DNA from: Druceiella hillmani
Taxonomy: Eukaryota > Arthropoda > Insecta > Lepidoptera > Hepialidae
NCBI GenBank assembly: GCA_039881145.1
Contig: JAYKKI010000014.1
Location: 312,501 to 376,500, forward strand
Length of the DNA: 64,000 nucleotides
Reading direction: 5' to 3'
Both the position numbers and the translations under genes were made by a program. This document shows, in pieces, positions 1 to 14,300 of the stretch. Each line of letters starts with the position of its first letter. Positions within the stretch are counted from its first letter, which is position 1. The notes beneath the pieces were generated by a model. It was not told where the DNA came from. It worked only from the letters and a program-made list of their open reading frames with translations, and made no database searches.

Positions 1-294
1 TTCACTTGCCATTTTAGATTTGGTGCGACACAACTACGCTAATTATCCGAGCGACTCGTCAAGGAAGAGAACTTCGGCACATGGAAATAATCGGGCCGAG
101 GCTGGTCCGGGGCATCTCCCGCAGCGAGCAAACCCATCGAACCGAAATCTTCGAGGATCACCTTGCAGCAAAAGACACCTTTGACTCGACCCTCCGCCGA
201 TCGCAAATATTCAAATACTTCCTACAAATTGAAGATTAAAACGTATATAAATAACTATTTCTTGCGGAAAATAAACAACGGTCCGCCGCAGACC
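1..294 (-). other. Striatin 3' flank, probable 3' UTR start
   Basis: Sequence downstream of the striatin stop. No canonical AATAAA is seen on the minus strand before the window edge, so the cleavage site either lies outside or uses a variant signal. Confidence 0.5.
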
Positions 295-1209
295 TCAAAC
301 GAAGACCTTGGCGAGGCCATCGGCTCCCGCACTGGCTATGTATGGCCGCACAGGGTGGAAGGCCACGTCAAGGATGCTCTCATCAAACTTCTTGCGGTGT
401 GCAGTGATCTCCTGCACGCATGTTTTACTATCCAAATTCCAGAGACGAATAGAGCAGTCATGCGAGCCTGACAATAAGAACAGGCCATTGGGGTCGACAG
501 CAAGGCTAGTGACTGCGTCGAGGTGCGCCACCATGGCGTGCGCAAGCCGCCCGCTACCATTGTCCCAAAAGCGGATGTGGTGGTCATCGTGTGCCGTGAT
601 CGTAAGTGGATGTGTTGGGTGTGAGCGCACACGTGACGCCGCACTCTCACCTGCCAACCGTAACACTGGCTTGCCTGTTTCAAGATCAAAAGCAACTGTA
701 TCTGCACTCTGGTAACACGCGACAGCACGTGAAGCATACTCAGCAAAGTCGACACAAGTCGGAGCGCCATCACCCTCAGAACGCAACGTCGCAAGTAGTG
801 GTTGCGGCGCATGTGGACTCCAGAGACGAACAGTGCCGTCAGCAGAAGCAGAAAGTAAGCGACCGTGCGCATGTGCTAGCGCCCAAACGGCATCTGTATG
901 TTCTGCCAATACAGGTCCGAGCACATGAGGTTCATACGGGTCGTAGGGATCAGCACCAGCTGATGGTAGATTCCATGTGCAAATGGTACCATCGAGACCG
1001 CCTGACCAGCATTGTTGGGAGCCTCCAGCGCCCATGGCTAGACACAGTACAGGGCCAGCATGCGCACGGAACGTGTACACTGGCTCTACGTCGAGGCTGG
1101 CAGACTTTTTTGCTTGCACAGTGCGCTGCAGGTTCCATAACTTGAGGGTATGATCTTCCGAAGCCGTCACCAGTACCGATTCAATAGGGTGGAAGGCAAG
1201 CGCACGGAC
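295..1209 (-). CDS. Cka: Striatin last coding exon, WD40 propeller
   Basis: Codes 304 residues and the TGA stop. Blades end in the usual W/F-D/N signatures: TLKLWNL, TICTWNL, TVRLWSP, TVAFDLE, HIRFWDN, SIRLWNL and the closing LAKVFV. The exon is GC-richer than its introns, and its antisense and shifted-frame ORFs are shadows. Confidence 0.95.
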   Translation of the reverse strand, partial: VRALAFHPIESVLVTASEDHTLKLWNLQRTVQAKKSASLDVEPVYTFRAHAGPVLCLAMGAGGSQQCWSGGLDGTICTWNLPSAGADPYDPYEPHVLGPVLAEHTDAVWALAHAHGRLLSASADGTVRLWSPHAPQPLLATLRSEGDGAPTCVDFAEYASRAVACYQSADTVAFDLETGKPVLRLAGESAASRVRSHPTHPLTITAHDDHHIRFWDNGSGRLAHAMVAHLDAVTSLAVDPNGLFLLSGSHDCSIRLWNLDSKTCVQEITAHRKKFDESILDVAFHPVRPYIASAGADGLAKVFV

Positions 1210-4200
1210 CTGCAGTAGTAAGTGTAAAAGTCATTGCAATGCCATTAAATTAAAATCAAATAATCAGTTTCCCATTGGAGAGGATTTTGATATTGAATAT
1301 TAGCAACAATAACCAATTTATTTACAATATTCTTAAAACACGGTCTGTGGTTACTAGTAAGCTCGTGCTCTTCATCATCTAGATGGATACGAGAAAAATT
1401 AGGATGATACATAGAGTAACTACTGGAAGACTCACCCCATCAAAGTGTGAGCGTAGGGTGTACTTGGCATTCCAAGTCTTACGGAAGGAGTCCTTGGTAG
1501 AACCGGCGGGCACATCGTAAGCTTCTGCTTCATTACTCACAGTTAGCTGTGCCAGCTCACCCAATGCTAGAGGTTCTTCTTCTGCCTCACCGCCACCACG
1601 TGCCCCGCTGTTGAACTTCACTGTAACAACACACGCTTGTTCACAAAATTGACCCATCACTAGTATTACATTTTAGAATCTTTTTGGCAAATATTAATAA
1701 CAAAAATGCAAATTTCCCTTTAATAGCCTATGAAATTTAACTCACCAATCGGATACTCATCGCCTTGACCTCGGGACTCGGCTTCACTCTCTGTGAGAAG
1801 ATGGAGTTCATTTAAAACCTCCTCCGCTTCATGATCAACCTCTTCCGCTAAAGAATGAAACGAGTCTATATTAATAAACAATTATTAAAAAAATCCTGAA
1901 AAAATTTTGTGCGGTACACATAAAAACTTTAGTGCGATACAAGTTAGAATCCAACTGTATTATTTGGAACCCACATGAAACTAAATACAGCCTGACGATC
2001 GAACGTGTCTAAAAAATGTTCTTTTGATATTTGTACATGGAACTAATTATATAGGTTTTCTCTTATTAATTATCTATTGACTATGACAGGTACCATTCTT
2101 TACAGTATAGTAGTTTATCAATGAAATTTATTTTGCTTTTTTTTTTAAATGGAAAAATGTTGTGCACCAATTTTCAGGAAACACTCTCACTTTTTGTATG
2201 TGCACTCCAATACTCATCTTTATGCATATCTCAGTCTAGAACTGGATTACATTGAAATTCCCCACTTTCTCAAGGTATACAATTGCTCAACCTTTCTGTA
2301 TGTTCGCTTATAACTTGGATTCTACTAGATGGATTTTGATGCAGCTTTCACAGTCATACAGACTATTTATCCAAGAATGTTTAAAAACAATACACTCAAT
2401 GTTTAAAAACATCACGTATAAAACATTAGTGTCGATCACAATTAAATGAAACTACATGATGTAGTATTATTTCTCCTTTCTTTAAGTTCTTTACCACGAC
2501 CTAGATTTCGTTGTATTACAACATCTTCAGGAGGGCTATTAGCAAAGAATTATAGAAAGTAGAAATAATACTACATCAGGTAGTTTCATTTAATTGTGAA
2601 TAATGAATTTATATAAAATTAACGCCAAATATATTCAATATTAGTGTAGATACTCTGGTTACAAAATTAAGTCAATATTAGCAAAGCACGTCTGAAGATA
2701 GAGGGGCACAAGGTGCTACTTAGCACTCTTCGACTCTCCTATCCTAGGGGAAATACCTGTAAAATTTTGAAATTTTTTTTGTTTTTTCGTAAAATATTAG
2801 TATAATCCTTTAAGAATATGTCACCAAATTTTTAGAACATAATTTTAAGTATTTCTTATAGAGTGTAAACCGTGACGTAGATTATACCTCTATTCTTTGC
2901 GTTTATTATACGACCATATTTGTGACGAGCGCTGGGCGCGAACGCAAATAGGGTCGTATAATATACACAAAGAATAGAGGTATAATTAAGGGGTAATATT
3001 TAATCGAAATCAGCATACTAAAAATGATGAAGCCGAACAATCGAGTGCAAGTGCGAGAAAATTATCTAATGTTACTAGTGAGGACATTCATTACAATAAT
3101 ATGCATTGTTAAATTTATTGAGTTTTTTACGGTGTTCACTGCGTTATCAGAAACTGCTTGAAAGATGTTTGGATGGTCACACGCAAAACGCAAATGAGAG
3201 TTTCAACTCAACCGTTTGGTGTCTCACTCCAAAATCATTGAAATAGTCTCATACATTGCTGCAGGATTATTCAATGAAGGATATTCATCGATTTTACAAA
3301 TATCTAAACAATTGTGTACTACGTTAAATTTTTATTCTTTTTATTATTCACAATTAAATGAAACTACGTGATGTAGTACTATTTCTACTTTCTTTAAGTT
3401 CTTTACCACGACCTAGGTTTCGTTGTATTACAACATCGTCAGGTGGACTATTAGCAAAGATCTTTGCTTTGACATCCCACAAATATCCAAATTAGCAAAA
3501 GGAGCTCAATTAGACATATATACAGAAAAGTCAAACGCATATCAATTGGCATCACATTGACAAGGATGTACCAAAGTTTTTAGATAATCAGCAAACTGCA
3601 AGGAGGCCAAAAATCAAGATGATATAGAAAATGAAGTAAGACTAACAACTGAACCAGATGGCTATATTTTAAACGTTTTATCTGAAAATAACAACAAATG
3701 GTTAACAATTGTGTAAAACGATGTTTGAATAAACAAAGCTTGAAATATTAATGGTAAGTTAATATAACACTATATATTTTTGTAGCTCGCCTATCAGGCC
3801 GTGCCATCTGGCTTCAGCGAAGATTTGCATTATAGCAATAGGTTTGGTCAAAGCTTGGTCAAAGTACTCAATGCATTCAATAATAAAATAAATATTATCG
3901 TGTTAGACTCCAGAGTAAATGGTAAAATTTAAACACAATGCTATAGTTGTAAAGAAACATCGAGTAAAAAAAAAATTATAGGAAATGTAATGCACAACAG
4001 AACCAAAACTATCCTTCTCTACAATAAAATTCTGACTTTATTTAATGGTTTTTGCTTTCATGTTTCTAATTATATTTTAGATTCACTGAAAGCAATTGAA
4101 GCAATTTAATATGCAAACTTGGAAAGTTTTATGCATATTCCTCTTATATTTAATCGTTTCAGTTTCTATTTTAATCCTATGCAATGACTTAACACTAATT

Positions 4201-5311
4201 TCAAATTTTTTAATTTCAGACTTGAAATTTGTCCACGTATATTTACGTGGACAAATTATATAAACTAAACCAATAAAGAAACTATAGTTCGCTGTGGTGT
4301 CTATATAGCTAAAGATATTTGCATTTAACTCTCAGAGCCCTATTAAATCTTAAGGGTCGGATGTACGCGATGAAATATTTAGTTTTCCACTACTACATAG
4401 GCGCGCGCGCCGGCTCCGGCGGTGCTGTGTGACTCTTAGTAGTGTGCGTTACACGAACACGCTCGGAACTATGGGATCGATTGAGACGCTTTTAAGACTA
4501 ATTATTAAAGTAAATCCGAGCATGATTTCTATGTTATAATGCCTTTGTAAATCTCTTGATACGGAATACGATTTAACCTTTGATATGGTTCAGGTTGGTT
4601 TTTGACTGAATTTGGGGAATTCCAAAAATAAATTTGTATAACTATTTTTTTATGTATAATCTTTTTGTAAATTAGTATGGTAAGCATAGATTAAGATAAA
4701 AATAAAATCCCTAAAAAAATTTTGTGCAAATTATGAAAAAAAAAATTTAAAATTCTTTTTTTCTTTGCAAATGATAATAATTAGGCATTAAACATGAAAA
4801 AACTAAAATTGACCAATTTGTATCGTGTACTCATTGATGGATTCCTGCTGTATATTGTAGACACATAGCAGCATAAAAGTTATTGATTCCGGTAATAAAA
4901 TTATAACAGAGCAAATTTTATATATTGAAAATATTTGATAGGAGTGATTAATTTAGCGTATAGAATGATAATAGGAGCCAGAAAAACTTTTTGAGCTAAT
5001 ATTTTTGTGCTAATATTATATACCCATGAGCAACATATGAAAGAAAAAAAATTCCTAATTACACACAAACGAAGTCTTAGGGACCTCTATTATAAATTAA
5101 TGTTATACAATACGAAGTAATGTTAAAATAATAAAATTACATATGAAAGAAAACTTAAAAATTTGTTTGCAAATAAGAAAAAAAAATGAAACCTGTAAAA
5201 ATTATTGAAAATAAAAAAGCCTATATAATTAACAATGTTTAAATTAGTTGTTACGAATAAACTTTAAATGTTACGCTCGCACGCATACACACACATATGT
5301 ATATATGTATA

Positions 5312-5398
<87 letters not shown>

Positions 5399-8300
5399 CC
5401 TTTTCTCCTTTCTTTTTCCTTTTATCCTTTCCTCTCTTTCAACATTACCTCCTGCCAAATTATTTTGAATTTCATCTATAGCATGGTCCCTGCAATAATT
5501 ATGACGATTATTTTCTTTTAATGATAAAGTAAAATTGCATCACACAAATTTGTAACTCAATGTCAATAATAACAAACTAATAAAAAATTGCAAAATTAGA
5601 GATAGTAAATTTTCTAGTGCTGGAATTTTTGACTTTTAAAAAATATTAATATATTTGAACCCCATCAAAAATATTAATATTTTTAAACTCCTATTTTACC
5701 GACTTTCATTTTATATCCCGCATAATGAGCACGATAAAAACCATTTTTGACCCTTCATTTGCCCCCTCACTCTACAAATCAACCCGAATTGCAATTTTTA
5801 TGTTTTATATCTGCATCTACTAGAAGCTATAACCGTGTCTAATTTTATATCAGCTTTCCAAATCAGCGTTCACACGATAAATGGCCATAAAATACAGATA
5901 GACGAACACAGAGTAACAAGTAATTTGTTTTTAAAATTTTGATAAAATACTAAAAGGGAATCATTACAATTTTCAATAAAATACTCTATTGTACTTACAG
6001 ATGGATCTAAAAAATTTAAACCTTTAATATTTAAAAAAATTATACATTTTTACGTATACATACACACAATCAAAAACAATCATACAATCAAATTATAAAA
6101 TGTATCTCCGTAATATAAATACCCAGTAATCAGTAATACTCATTAAGAGCAAAATATCGATTTAATACTTCTGAAATACGAGTATATTTAATAATTCTAT
6201 ATTACGCCCACTATAAAATTTCTACAAAACTTTCGTTTAGGACACGTAATTTTTTTTTCAATTTTTGCTCCCAATACCGGACGTCTGTAAGGAATCTTAT
6301 GTTTTCCCATTATTATCTGAAAATATACAAAATAACAAATTTAGCCACTTATTTACAAAGCGGCACAAAATATTATGCATTTCAAATGTATCATAGAAAT
6401 ATTATGTTACAATTATTTATGCGTAATTTACATTTTATTGTAACATACAACACAAAACTTACACTGTGTACAAGCCGCATACGCGTTATAAATCTATGGC
6501 ACAAGCTGACGAAGAGTGACCGGATCTCACGTCCTCACTGTTTGCAAGCGCAAACGGTACTGAATTCAAAATATGCGCGAGCACCGGAGATTCATAGAAG
6601 CTAGTATGGAACATTCGTGCGCGGAATCCGTAAAAATTCGGCAACTTTGACTTAATATTTATGTCACAGTTAAATCCATGTACAAGAATGTAGCTACATT
6701 AATTTAGAATAGACGCACTGAAATGTAAATCGATATATATTTATAATTTTGTTCTAATATACGACAGCGGAGAGCCTTTTTGGTAAAAGAGGTTACTTTG
6801 AGATTTTTTTTTTAAAGTGTGGAACATAACTTAGAAAAAATATCGTACAACAACGTAGTACAAAGGCCATTCTATGCCCTGGTATTTTAATATAATGTCT
6901 AATTTTCGTAGTTATTGAGTATTTTGCGAAACCAAACACCCATTTTCGCCTATTTGCATTATCCACCCCTTAATATCATAAATATTGAAACTTACACTAA
7001 CATATTTTTACAGAAAATGGCAAAAGAAGATGACAGATACCAAGAATAGTAAATAAAATTGTAATGTACGAGGTGTGTTAAAAAAGTATCGCAAATTTTG
7101 TGTTTTTTCAAAAATTATTTATTTATTCATGAATATCTATTTTGTCCCCTTCAAAGTAATCCCCATGAGATATTATACACTTATGCCAACGTTTTTTCCA
7201 ATCTTCGAAGCACTTCAAAAAATAATTTTTTTTTATCTTGCTCAGCTCCTCCTTCGATGCCGTCTTTATCTCGTCAATCGTAGCATAGTGTCATCCTTTC
7301 ATGGGCCTCTTCATTTTCGGGAACAAGAAAAAGTCACAGGGGGCCAGATCTGGGGAATACGGTGGCTGCGGCATCATTAGTGTGTTGTTTTTGGCCAAAA
7401 AGTCGCGCACAAACAACGATGTGTGAGCAGGGGCGTTATCGTGGTGTAAAAGAAAATTTTTATTCTTCCACAAATGGCATTTCTGGTGGATTGCTTCGTG
7501 CAAATTGCGCATAATTTGCAGTTAATATTCCTTATTGACCGTTCTACCCTGCGGCAAGAACTCATGATGCACCAAGCCCCTGCAATCGAAGAAAACTGTA
7601 AGCAAAACTTTCACATTCGACCGAACTTGGCGCGCTTTTTTCGATCTTGGTTCGTGCGGCAGCTTCCATTGAGGTGATTGAGCTTTGGTTTCCACGTCAT
7701 AACCATAAATCCACGATTCGTCACCAGTTATGATCCTCTGGAGCAAATTTGGGTCGTCGCGGACAGAGTCCAACAGCTCATTAACAATGTTCATGCGATG
7801 CTGTTTTTGGTACGAATTTCAAGGCGACCCGTCTCATGCCCAAATCATTGATAAAAATCGAATGGCACGAGCCAATCGATATGTCTAGGTCCTCAGCAAC
7901 TTCTCTAGCGGTGATTCGACGATTTGCCAATACCATTTTCTTCACTTCATCAATTTTTTCGTCTGTTGTTGAGGTGCTCGGGCGTCCGGCACGCTCTTCG
8001 TCGTTCACATCTTCTCGGCCTTCTGAGAACATTTTGTACCACGTGTTTTGAACATTTGTACAAGGTAGCTTCTCCGTATGCCACAGTCAACATTCGAAAT
8101 GCATCCGCGCATTTAATTTCGTTTTTCACCCAAAATTTGATACAGGTTCTTTGTTCCATTTTTTGAATGGGTAAAAATCGAAGACGAGCCAAAACAAGTG
8201 CAAGCAAAGCAGCTGTCAACAATTAACTGAACATTTAAAATGGCCGAACTTGTCGGCATAAGTGAGAGACATGAGTACCAACATAACGCAACAAAAAAAT

Positions 8301-11300
8301 CGAAATTCGTATATACATAGCCTGCGAAAATTCAAAATTCGTGATACTTTTTGAACACACCTCGTAAATATAAATTGATCAAAAGAATGTTTGACTGCAC
8401 GTGGACTGGCAGTGCGGATAAATTCCCTACACAACTAATACCTTGCTTCATAACCATAGTGGTGGGCTGTTTAGTATCGAGATCATCTATATCATCCATA
8501 TCCATCTCCTGATTGGCAAGGAACTCAAAGTTAGCCAACACGGCTGCCGTTTCCTGCCCCAGTAGTCCCTTGTCGCTCTGTCCGCCTTGCTGTGCACCAC
8601 CCATACCACACTTCATTGCTGAAAATTAAATTTAAATACAATCTAGGATTAATTTATTTGATCATTTCTAAAACTATACTAATACGTAAACCCAAACACA
8701 TAGGCGATGAATTTATTGCTATTCAATACAAAATAAATATTACAAAATAAAACAAGTTTTGTTTCTTTTTGCCTTAATGTCTTATGTCTTTATAAAGATT
8801 TTGTCATTCTTATCACACTTCATAAGGTTAACTAAAGAAATGTAAGCTATATCTTTAGGGAGCTGAATATTGAAAACAGTCATGAAGTAAAATTAAAAAA
8901 ATTACTGCCAAAAATATAGAATTATATAAAAAAAATTTTGTGTCCTTAAGAACACAATGTAGAAGTGAAAACTTTGGTAACCGATATAACCATACTGTGT
9001 ATGTTGAAAATTTTCAATATGAAAACTAAAAAACAAAAATAACACGCATATTAAATTAAATTATACCCAAATAAAATATTATTCAAAAATAGAACGTAAC
9101 TCTTTTGACTAAACTTCGGAAAAAAAATCTTAAAATCAGTTTTTTTAAATTTTAATTGCAAAAATGACAAGAGAAATCAGCTCTGTGAGAATGTATCGCC
9201 TATATTAATAGTATTACTCAGACAATTACGATTAAATTTTTTATTTATTAAAGTCTACTATCAGAAGAGATTATTTGACTTGTATTGTAAAACTGTTTTA
9301 AATTGTTCTGTATTGCATTATAAATGTAGTGTACGTTTATATTTCCAGGATATATGCCGTATTTTTCATATAAAATCACTTTTAAAGTTTAAATTACCAA
9401 ACTCGCGATAAAAACGCAGTTCCCTGACACGTGACGTCACAGACCAGTAAAAACAAAACAACAGTCCTGTCCGCTGAAGGGATTTGTTTTCCTATTAAGA
9501 TGGTGGGCAGAAGTATACGACATATTTAAAAAAATTCTGCAGCTGGCAATTATTTATTATAAAAAATCAATTTCAAAAATCTCAACCGGATGATTTTGTT
9601 TTGCGTGGGAACATATATTAATCCATTTTTACAGTTAATTCATTTTTTATTTCATCACTAAGCACTTAATTACACAATGAAAAGCATAATTTATTATAAT
9701 AATTATTAAGTATTAGTAATAAAAATATACGTAAATTTAATTATCAAACAAAAAAAATAAAATAATTATAAAAATTTTAATGTTGATTGTTTAAATTTAA
9801 TTATAAGAATGAATGATCTGACTCGACATTTTTTGGTATGTTTAGGTTTTTTTGCTTATTCATTGCAAATATTTATAACTTTACTTTTTTGTTGGAAAAT
9901 ACACTTTATTACTGGAATTAATTTCCATAACAAATTTTTAATACTTTACTTATGACCGGAAATCATTTTAGTTAAATATATCATTTGAAGTGTATTTCTT
10001 TTTATGTAATATACAATACGTAATGAATTCATATTATAAAACAAAATTATACTAAATGCAAACTGTGCTAATAATAAATTTAAAAAAAAGGATCATAAAA
10101 GATTTAAAGGCAACAACTACAATTGGTCTGTTTACTTGCGGGCGACATCATCTGACTTTTAACCAACAAATAAAAGGGCTTTTGCAAAGCTGATTAAATT
10201 TAAAAAAATATTATGATTTCTTTACATTTTTTTACAAAATATAAACTTATTTTTTCTAAAATGAAACTAAATACTCTTATTAATGTTATAGTCTAATAGG
10301 ATGATCATGAAATGTGGTATATTATTGAAGTTTATCTTTATTTATTGTTGTTAATGTCTCAAATGGGAACAAATAAAAAGCATACCACAAAAGCTAATCA
10401 TGGGCTAGTGTTTTGGCTGACCTATCTATAACCAGTGTGGTCCGAATCAGGAGGGCTCTCATTAATTCCTGTCAGTGGTTCTAAAACCAGAATGGCTGTT
10501 CTTATAAGATGTCGATGCGAAACCAAAGGAAATAAAGTTTCACCCACACTCACAAGGTGTCTACCAATGCGTAGATATAAAATTGTTAACTCAATGTCTG
10601 TCTATAAACTTATGGAATTATTATAATGAAACAATTTTCATAAATTTTAATAATCAAGAAGTCAAATTTTACCAATTTCCTATTACAACATATTTCAAAT
10701 TACCAATTACCAATTTTACATTACATCCGCTATAACTATCTAAACACTATCACAGAACATCATCTTAACAATTGCTAAAAACTACAAAACCAATTGGGTA
10801 GTTGTTAACTTCTAAATATAATGTTAAGGATAGAGACTAGTGATATCTCCATTCCAATATGTTGTTACTGTGTCACATATTTATTAGCGTGATTCACACA
10901 TTGCCCCTATTTTGTGAAAGTTTTGTTTGGCAGAATGTCCATTTTAAAGATTGATTTGAGAGATTCACTTGAAGCAGTAGTTAGAAACATGTAATTTACT
11001 TTAGAAAAAAATGTGTTTTAATATGATTTAATAAACTCTAAAAGACTTATGTACTTATCAGGTATTATATAAAAGCTCGATAGATTTCTCCAAAGTTAAA
11101 GATCAACCAGACTTGTCATCGATGCTTTTATATCGGGCTTTATAAAAAATTTTTTGCCATTTGTGCAGCATATACAGCTGCATACATTTTTTTACTGAAA
11201 TATACCTGTGAGCAAGAAAATCGAGTTACATTAAAAATGACTCTAAATAAATGTAATAAACATAAGTCAGTCTATTAGTGATAGTATAAAGGGCATCAGT

Positions 11301-14300
11301 GGTTTAAGTGAAATTTGAAGTCCTGAATAGATTATAGGACGTTGCTGGGAGGCGGACAAAGTCAAAGACGAATGAAGAGCATAAACATTAGTGTAAATTG
11401 TAACCATAATGAAGTTAGCACGAGAAATCTGATCAGAGAACTGAGATAAAGTGAGCGGGTACTTTAAAAACAACTGAATGACCAATTTTTAAATCACTAA
11501 TATCTCAATTGGACGCCGATACAATGGGATTCCATTCTCGGGAATGGAAATAGTACAGCATGTTTATATGGTGCTAATGAACACGAGAAGGGATGCCATA
11601 AGAAGACGTTTGGCACCAGAATGCATTAAATATAGTAGCACCTCTTTAATCTTTGAGCGAAAATTGGTTGCGATACATGCACGGACTTTATCTTTATCAA
11701 AGATGAATCTCTAATATTGTCCTCATACATCGGAGATAATAGACGGAATATTGTTCCGTTCACAGGACTTAATTTATGAAGACATCTTATTTAGGCATAA
11801 TATAGTGTAAATATTTCCTAGAGATTACAGCTCTGGCTTAACGCTACAGAAAATATCTAAAGCATCCACAAGAAATGCATGAATATTCGCCAACCATCAT
11901 CATGGAACACTCCTGATCTGTATTTTTGCAGAGGAATAAAATGTATATATTGCAGCTGAATTTTGGTACTCGCCAGTATACATTCACCTGCAATTTCAGT
12001 GTCCTATCTATCCAATAGTTGCTCTAACAATTTGATAAAGAATTAGCTGTATTTTATTATTACTAAACTTTGACTAGATGATTTCATACGTTTTTTTTAT
12101 TGAAATAATTTAGAGCAATCAAAACTTAACTTACTTTTGGTGCTATTCTTATGTGACAATCTTGTTTTCCAAAAAGAGAAACAAATACAAATTGTATCGT
12201 GGTTATTTGATATATAATATATAAGAATAGTTTACGTGGTTATTTGATATTTGACAAGAGACTCACTATTGGTACAAGAGCTCTACTATGCTGTACGTGC
12301 TTTCTCAGGAAATGCAAGCTTGTATATATGTTTTTTGAGCAAATCAGATTTTTTTAATTGTTTGTAAAGTACCCTAAATTTAAGAATAAAAGAGACCAAA
12401 AATATTTAAAAAAAAACTGCTGAATACCAAATTTCATCCAGACCTAGGCACTAGATCTAGATACCAAATTGTTTTTACATTATATTAATGCAAACAGAAG
12501 TTAAAAGCAATTACACGAAAACTCAAGTCCGCACTTAGATTTACAAATTCCTTCATTCCTTACATCGCTCAAAAGTAAAAAACAACCATGTTGGAAAACA
12601 ACATAAGACAAAGATACAATGTTACTTCACATTTGTAAACTTGACACAAACCTATAATGCCTAACTACGTATTGAAAGTGTATATGTAAAGAATTTATAT
12701 CAGGAAATCTTTCTACGGATTCTTCAAGAGTAAGTTTGACATAGATTACACAATCATCAGTAAAAGAGTAAACCTATGGGTTTACATTCAGAACATTGAT
12801 GTATGCTCCTCGAATGAGAAGGCTTAAAGGTTTCTGTAGAAAAGGTATTCAATGTCTAATAAATAAAACAAACACTATTCTTAATATTCTTATTATAAAG
12901 ACAGATTCAAACAGTCACAGGCAAAAGTTAATGCGAACATAAAATAAAATGACTTGATAGAACACAGATATGTACATGTTTAATTATGTGTGAAAATCAA
13001 CTGATTTAACAGGCCAGTGAATTTTAAACTAAAATAATACACAAATTATATTCAATTTGTCATGGAAACGGTCATAACCACCAAAAAAATATTTTGCATT
13101 ACTTATTCAAATGACATGCAGTTAAGGCTTTATTTATGTACACAAAATACTAATATGTATGTATATTTAATTTATTCTGATAAAGACAAGGTTTGAAATA
13201 ATGAAATAGTGCCATAAACTTTCAAATGAATTTTATTAAATTTTTAATAATAAAAATAAATATTACAGATTATCCACAAGAGATAGACACATAGTATATC
13301 CTGAACTTTTTTATAGCTTTTGTTGAGATAAGTAATTAGATCCTACGCTAAAATATTACTCCTATAACAGTTAGCATAACCTAAATAGCAGTCAATTTAT
13401 TCATCTTTCAGTGATTTGAGTTACAAGTATTGCTTTATTGGAATGCTACCTTTTGAGAATAAAACATGGCCTATATCCATCTGGAATAATGTAACTTTCT
13501 AACAATGAAAAAAATTATAGAATCAGTCCAGTAACTTCCGGGTGAACTTCTTACATATACACAAACTCTCAACCAATAGTATAGTCTTATTTCATTAACA
13601 AATAATAAAGAATGATTCACATTCGATAACTCCATGTTGGAACACCTCTCTTTTAATACATATGTTAAATCGGAGTTATAATACATTTAAAAAAAAATTA
13701 ACATTCGTTTAAAAAGGTCCTAAAGAGCTCATTTCCAAGCAATTATCAAATGACAATTTTCAACAAACATCATTTACTTTGCCTGACTATCAATAATTTA
13801 AAATGGTAAAGAAAAAAATAATGATTTTAAATTTAACCAAGCAGGTAACTTTTATCATCTGCAGCTGTTTCATGCTTACCATCCACAAAATAAAGCAAAT
13901 TGAACTGTTTGTTAATTAAATTATAAGCATCAGTTCTTTCCATAAATTTAATATAAAATTATAAGATTACCTCTGCGATTGGTGTCAGTTCCACCATTGA
14001 CAGCCATCGAAATATCTTCTCGGTCATCATTGTTATTCAGCCCGAGGATTGTCCTAACTCTATTTGATCTTACTTCCAATATGGTGTCCGCACAACCCAC
14101 CTCCTGCAAATACCATAAGAGTTTGGTTAAAGTTGACAAAGCTATTTCATACAGTAAAATTTTTTGTATAAGTTATTTTCGTATGTTTAATTAAAATTAT
14201 TCTCTTATACAATATTAACCCGTAGGTGGCCAGAGCGCCCGATATAGGCCAAAATACAAATTCACGCAAATGACCCTAGCGCTCAACATCGGGCAAGAAA

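Noticed and set aside
163..1145. Several plus-strand and shifted ORFs over the WD40 exon
   Set aside because: They are shadows of the striatin last exon; the minus frame carries all WD40 motifs.
5248..5521. [10 protein letters not shown] ORFs here and at 40.4, 51.8 and 57.2 kb
   Set aside because: Translations of TA microsatellites.
9429..9438. GTGACGTCAC, a CRE-like palindrome
   Set aside because: Single 10-bp match deep in an intron with no promoter context.
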